A stretch of DNA of 9,764 nt from JAVVSR01 sp964604875 (GTDB lineage Bacteria > Bacillota > Clostridia > Christensenellales > CAG-917): contig CAZSAC010000051.1 in assembly GCA_964604875.1 (NCBI GenBank), positions 1-9,764 on the forward strand, given 5' to 3'. Below the pieces are notes generated by a model. That model searched no databases. It was not told the DNA's origin and saw nothing but the letters and a program-made list of their open reading frames with translations. The translations under genes and the position numbers were made by a program. The first letter of the stretch is position 1; each line of letters opens with the position of its first letter. Shown here piece by piece: positions 8,488 to 9,764 of the stretch.

Positions 8488-9218
8488 TTTTTCTAGGCAA
8501 CAACTGGTGCTTTGGCGCTATTGCGGTAGTGATATTTTCTGTTTTTAATTTTTTGGCGTACAATGTTATAGCCCGAAATAGGCGTGTAGGAAATGTTATT
8601 GTAGCAATAATAAGTATTTATTTTTTTGTTTACAAATTATATGAATACATTCCCGGCGGGCGATACGAAGTTGCTTGTGACTATCCAATTGATTTCTCCG
8701 CCGTAAGCTATTTTTTGTTTGCTTTTGCCGTATGGATGCCTAAGTTGAAAAACTTAAAAGGGTATGTCGCATTCATTGCAATAATATCAGGCTTAATTTA
8801 TGATATAACGGCAATTATCTTGCCTGATATGTACGCTATATCCGACGGAAAATTTTCATATATAACTATTCTTGCCCTCATAAATCACAATCTATTATAT
8901 TTGGGTGGTTTAACCTTTTTGACGCAGATTAAGCTCGAAAAACTAGATTTACTTTTATTTCCTTTTGGAGCAAGCTATAATGTCGCATATGCTTATTTGA
9001 TGGAGTATTGCACGACTGCCGTTCTTTCAAATAAAACGATATTCTATATTGTTGATGGGACAATCGTCACATTGGTTAACATCCCGAAAACTGCGCCTAT
9101 AATGGTTGTGTATTATTTTGGAGTTATGGCAGTAGGCGCAAGTTATGCATTAACAGTACTTCAAATTAATAAATTGCTTTACAACAAACCTATATTTTTG
9201 ACTCTAAACAATCGCTGA
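8484..9218 (+). CDS. Polytopic membrane protein, YwaF/TIGR02206-like
   Basis: This 244-residue protein has about six or seven membrane segments, at roughly 10-29, 36-53, 70-86, 93-113, 127-147, 156-173 and 205-228. The middle resembles the YwaF/TIGR02206 integral membrane family, whose function is not established. Three points match: a polar 'CD.P.D' stretch entering a helix (C65, D66, P68, D70); a helix ending in Leu-Pro-Asp (113-115) after a Gly-x-x-Tyr-Asp (103-107); and a following helix with Asn-His (134-135) then LLYLGGL, where the family usually has Ser-His. The usual C-terminal Gly-Thr-Asn-Tyr-Met-Tyr motif is absent; this protein has NVAYAYLMEYC at 166-176 instead. The start is fixed by the AAGGA site and the overlap with the giant gene, which makes the two an operon. 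A role in exporting, anchoring or modifying the giant protein is inference. The family call is moderate; membrane location is near certain. Confidence 0.85.
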   Translation: MIFLGNNWCFGAIAVVIFSVFNFLAYNVIARNRRVGNVIVAIISIYFFVYKLYEYIPGGRYEVACDYPIDFSAVSYFLFAFAVWMPKLKNLKGYVAFIAIISGLIYDITAIILPDMYAISDGKFSYITILALINHNLLYLGGLTFLTQIKLEKLDLLLFPFGASYNVAYAYLMEYCTTAVLSNKTIFYIVDGTIVTLVNIPKTAPIMVVYYFGVMAVGASYALTVLQINKLLYNKPIFLTLNNR

Positions 9219-9239
9219 CACTTAGATTTAGGCAAGATA

Positions 9240-9268
9240 TTGACTTTTGTTGTGGTCTATCTTATAAT
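9240..9268 (+). promoter_or_regulatory. Sigma-A/sigma-70-type promoter for the MBOAT gene
   Basis: The -35 box TTGACT (9240-9245) and the -10 box TATAAT (9263-9268) are separated by exactly 17 bases. The -10 is a perfect consensus match and the -35 differs only at the last base. Transcription should start near 9275, giving a leader of about 40 bases before the MBOAT ATG. It lies just after the upstream stop, so the MBOAT gene is probably its own unit. I see no convincing hairpin terminator between 9219 and 9239, so some read-through from the upstream operon is possible. Confidence 0.75.
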
Positions 9269-9304
9269 AAAAAAGCTCTGGCTAGTTGAAATATATGTGA
9301 TTTT

Positions 9305-9309
9305 GGGGA
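9305..9309 (+). promoter_or_regulatory. Ribosome binding site for the MBOAT gene
   Basis: GGGGA lies 6 bases before the ATG at 9316. This supports that start over any internal Met. Confidence 0.6.
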
Positions 9310-9315
9310 CATCTA

Positions 9316-9711
9316 ATGTTATTTAGCAGCATTTCATTCTTATTTCTATTTTTGCCAATATCCATAGTTGGTTATTATTTAATTAGTTTATCAAAAAGTG
9401 TTATTGCAAAAAATCTTTGGCTGCTAATAGTCAGCTTAATTTTTTATTTTTGTGGAGAAGGAATTCTCACTTGTGTAATGGCGGGAATAATCATCGTTAA
9501 TTATTTTGCAGGTCTTTTTCTTGAAAAAACTAAGAATAAAAAATTTATACTTGCAGCTGCCGTTATTCTAAACTTATCCACGCTATTTATATTTAAATAT
9601 TTAAATTTTACAATTTCTGTTGTAGGAGGAAATGCTATAGAAAACATAATTTTGCCGATAGGTATCTCATTCTATATTCAGACCACAAATATAACAAATT
9701 TATCCGTCTAA
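9316..9711 (+). CDS. N-terminal fragment of an AlgI-like MBOAT O-acyltransferase, broken
   Basis: The intact family transfers acyl groups across the membrane to extracellular polysaccharide or wall polymers, usually with a partner such as AlgJ/AlgX or DltD. The 131-residue product matches the family's start closely: MLFSS..FL.LFLP at the N-terminus; NLWLL..S..FY (33-44); VNYFAGL.LEK (61-71); LNL..LF.FKYLNF (85-98); and LPIGISFY (113-120). Intact homologues run to about 450-500 residues and continue after ISFY with a T-F-Q-x-L-S-Y-x-I-D-V-Y-like stretch. Here the frame instead reads IQTTNITNLSV and stops. The C-terminal half, with the invariant catalytic His, is missing. No frame through the remaining bases restores the family motif, so a simple frameshift does not explain it. 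More likely causes are an insertion, a rearrangement or an assembly join near 9676-9684. Family identity of the first 120 residues is secure; the fragment is probably non-functional. Confidence 0.85.
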   Translation: MLFSSISFLFLFLPISIVGYYLISLSKSVIAKNLWLLIVSLIFYFCGEGILTCVMAGIIIVNYFAGLFLEKTKNKKFILAAAVILNLSTLFIFKYLNFTISVVGGNAIENIILPIGISFYIQTTNITNLSV

Positions 9712-9764
9712 ATCCGTTTATAATCGACTATTTTTGGGGTTGTTATCCACAAGGCTTTTATATC
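9679..9764. other. Unassigned sequence after the MBOAT break; possible end of an inserted element
   Basis: After about 9678 the sequence no longer matches an MBOAT gene. Two short frames stay open to the window edge. On the - strand, 18 codons run inward from 9764 to a TAG at 9708-9710 (ending KIVDYKRI). On the + strand, 29 codons run from 9678 to 9764 with no stop. The - strand frame has the geometry expected if a transposase gene ended ~25-30 bases inside an insertion sequence edge, but I do not recognise the peptide or a terminal inverted repeat. Too short to call. Confidence 0.25.

Noticed and set aside
9743..9751. TTATCCACA, an exact DnaA-box consensus
   Set aside because: It is a single box at the window edge, with no cluster of boxes, no AT-rich unwinding region and no dnaA/dnaN neighbours. 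One match by chance is plausible.
9678..9764. Reading the last 29 codons on the + strand as the MBOAT gene continuing after a frameshift
   Set aside because: The resulting peptide lacks the F-Q-x-L-S-Y-x-I-D-V-Y-like stretch that should follow the LPIGISFY motif, so a frameshift alone does not explain the break.

Overview
The window is an AT-rich stretch (roughly mid-30s % GC by eye) that uses the standard genetic code: TGA appears only as a stop and Trp is TGG. It holds three genes on the + strand. Gene 1 has a Lys-rich N-terminus followed by a single membrane segment and Ig-like (Big_2) repeats. Shine-Dalgarno-like sites precede genes 2 and 3, and a textbook sigma-A-type promoter lies between genes 2 and 3. 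No outer-membrane or Por-type sorting signal is visible. Together this suggests a low-GC Gram-positive-type bacterium, perhaps an uncultured Clostridia-like lineage. That assignment is inference and weak.

Layout. (1) 10-8487: one giant gene for a 2825-residue surface or secreted protein. It has an N-terminal membrane segment, then about 27 Ig-like units, then a roughly 330-residue C-terminal domain that looks like a right-handed beta-helix. (2) 8484-9218: a 244-residue polytopic membrane protein whose ATG overlaps the giant gene's stop codon (ATGA). It resembles the YwaF/TIGR02206 family. (3) 9219-9315: a 97-base gap with a near-perfect promoter (TTGACT, 17 bp, TATAAT). (4) 9316-9711: the first ~120 residues of an AlgI-like MBOAT O-acyltransferase, which breaks off inside its most conserved N-terminal motif. 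The last ~85 bases do not continue this family in any frame.

The main discovery is the organisation of the giant protein. Landmark residues recur every ~351-373 residues, about four Ig-like units apart. The stalk therefore seems to consist of six copies of a four-domain super-module (here B-C-D-A), preceded by two single units and followed by one. The copies are diverged, so the period is easily missed if each Ig-like unit is annotated separately.

How the genes may work together is inference. The giant protein would project an Ig-like stalk capped by a carbohydrate-binding or carbohydrate-acting beta-helix. The coupled membrane protein could help with its export, anchoring or modification. 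The MBOAT gene, separately promoted and now broken, belongs to a family that O-acylates extracellular polysaccharide or cell wall polymers, which fits a cell-envelope locus.
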